From contig CAVTPU010000004.1 in assembly GCA_963736695.1 (NCBI GenBank), positions 434,001-498,000 on the forward strand: a stretch of DNA of 64,000 bases, in the 5' to 3' direction. The first letter of the stretch is position 1. Each line of letters starts with the position of its first letter. Under the pieces are notes generated by a model. That model ran no database searches and had not been told where the DNA came from. It was given only the letters and a program-made list of their open reading frames with translations. Shown piece after piece: positions 63,851 through 64,000 of this stretch. The DNA is from CAVTPU01 sp963736695 (lineage in GTDB: Bacteria; Actinomycetota; Actinomycetes; Mycobacteriales; Micromonosporaceae). The position numbers and the translations under genes are program-made.

Positions 63851-64000
63851 ATGACGACCTTCTACCGCCTCTGCCGGGATCCGGATGCCTTCCGCAAAGG
63901 GCTCAATCTGCACTACATCGATACCCAGACTTTTATCGACCTTCCGTGGCTCGCCGGCCAGCTGTTTGTGAAGCCGCCGACCGAGTTGATCGAATCCACG
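63851..64000 (+). CDS. Start of a hypothetical protein cut by the window edge
   Basis: A frame open from ATG 63851 to the last base, 50 codons with strongly GC-rich third positions. It begins FYRLCRDPDAFRKGLNLHYI and continues DTQTFIDLPWLAGQLFVKPP. I do not recognise it from this fragment. It follows the zinc-ribbon gene directly and is probably in the same operon. Confidence 0.5.
   Translation, partial: MTTFYRLCRDPDAFRKGLNLHYIDTQTFIDLPWLAGQLFVKPPTELIEST

Overview
The window is high-GC actinobacterial DNA. The housekeeping backbone keeps the gene order known from Mycobacterium tuberculosis and other Actinobacteria: argCJBDFRGH, mpg, tyrS, tlyA-nadK-recN-steA-steB, pyrG-nudix, ald-xerD-parA-scpA-scpB-rluB-cmk-der. 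An envelope block (MurJ-like flippase, glycosyltransferases) inserted between steB and pyrG suggests a Micromonosporales-type organism; this placement is inference.

Region 1 (1 to about 13073) is an actinomycete integrative and conjugative element (AICE) of the pSAM2 type, integrated at the 3' end of tRNA-Pro(GGG). From left to right it holds cargo (a small hypothetical gene, a sugar-nucleotide epimerase and a large HTH regulator), a divergently transcribed repressor with a palindromic operator, the transfer block (DUF6284-like protein, Nudix/Pif-like protein, Spd-like membrane protein, FtsK/TraB translocase), the replication block (prim-pol and a DUF3631 ATPase), then excisionase and integrase. 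The left end and its attachment-site copy lie outside the window. Nine copies of a 9-bp motif sit in the 3' end of the DUF3631 gene and could be a cis-acting transfer or replication site. The integrase, the TraB tail and the prim-pol are each broken by one extra base, so the element looks immobile as sequenced.

Region 2 (13.2-26.1 kb) carries a TetR regulator, then on the minus strand the chromosome segregation and pseudouridine/GTPase operon (ald, xerD, parA, scpA, scpB, rluB, cmk, der). Beyond it are an unusual CCA-anticodon tRNA, a frameshifted ankyrin-like gene, a Nudix hydrolase and pyrG.

Region 3 (26.2-45 kb) is an almost unbroken leftward series. Envelope genes come first (phosphatase-like membrane protein, glycosyltransferase, MurJ, MraY/WecA-like protein, SteB, SteA). 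They are followed by recN, nadK, tlyA, small proteins, a HAD phosphatase, an RG-rich TPR protein, tyrS and the 3-methyladenine glycosylase gene.

Region 4 (45.5-54.2 kb) is the arginine operon argC-J-B-D-F-R-G with argH downstream. ArgR boxes lie in front of argC, and neighbouring genes overlap by 4 bp. argD has one +1 frameshift and argH has two.

Region 5 (54.3-64 kb) is accessory. It has an efflux-adaptor-like peptidoglycan-binding protein, a NosR/NapH-type polyferredoxin, a ferredoxin fused to a degenerate Uma2-type nuclease domain, a four-helix membrane protein, a carbohydrate-binding surface protein, a FAD oxidoreductase, ApbE with an in-frame palindromic insertion, a lipoprotein and, at the edge, a small zinc-ribbon operon running out of the window.

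Seven clear +1 frameshifts and one probable -1 frameshift are spread over the window. Several hit core genes, so either the assembly carries systematic indels or the strain has real gene decay.
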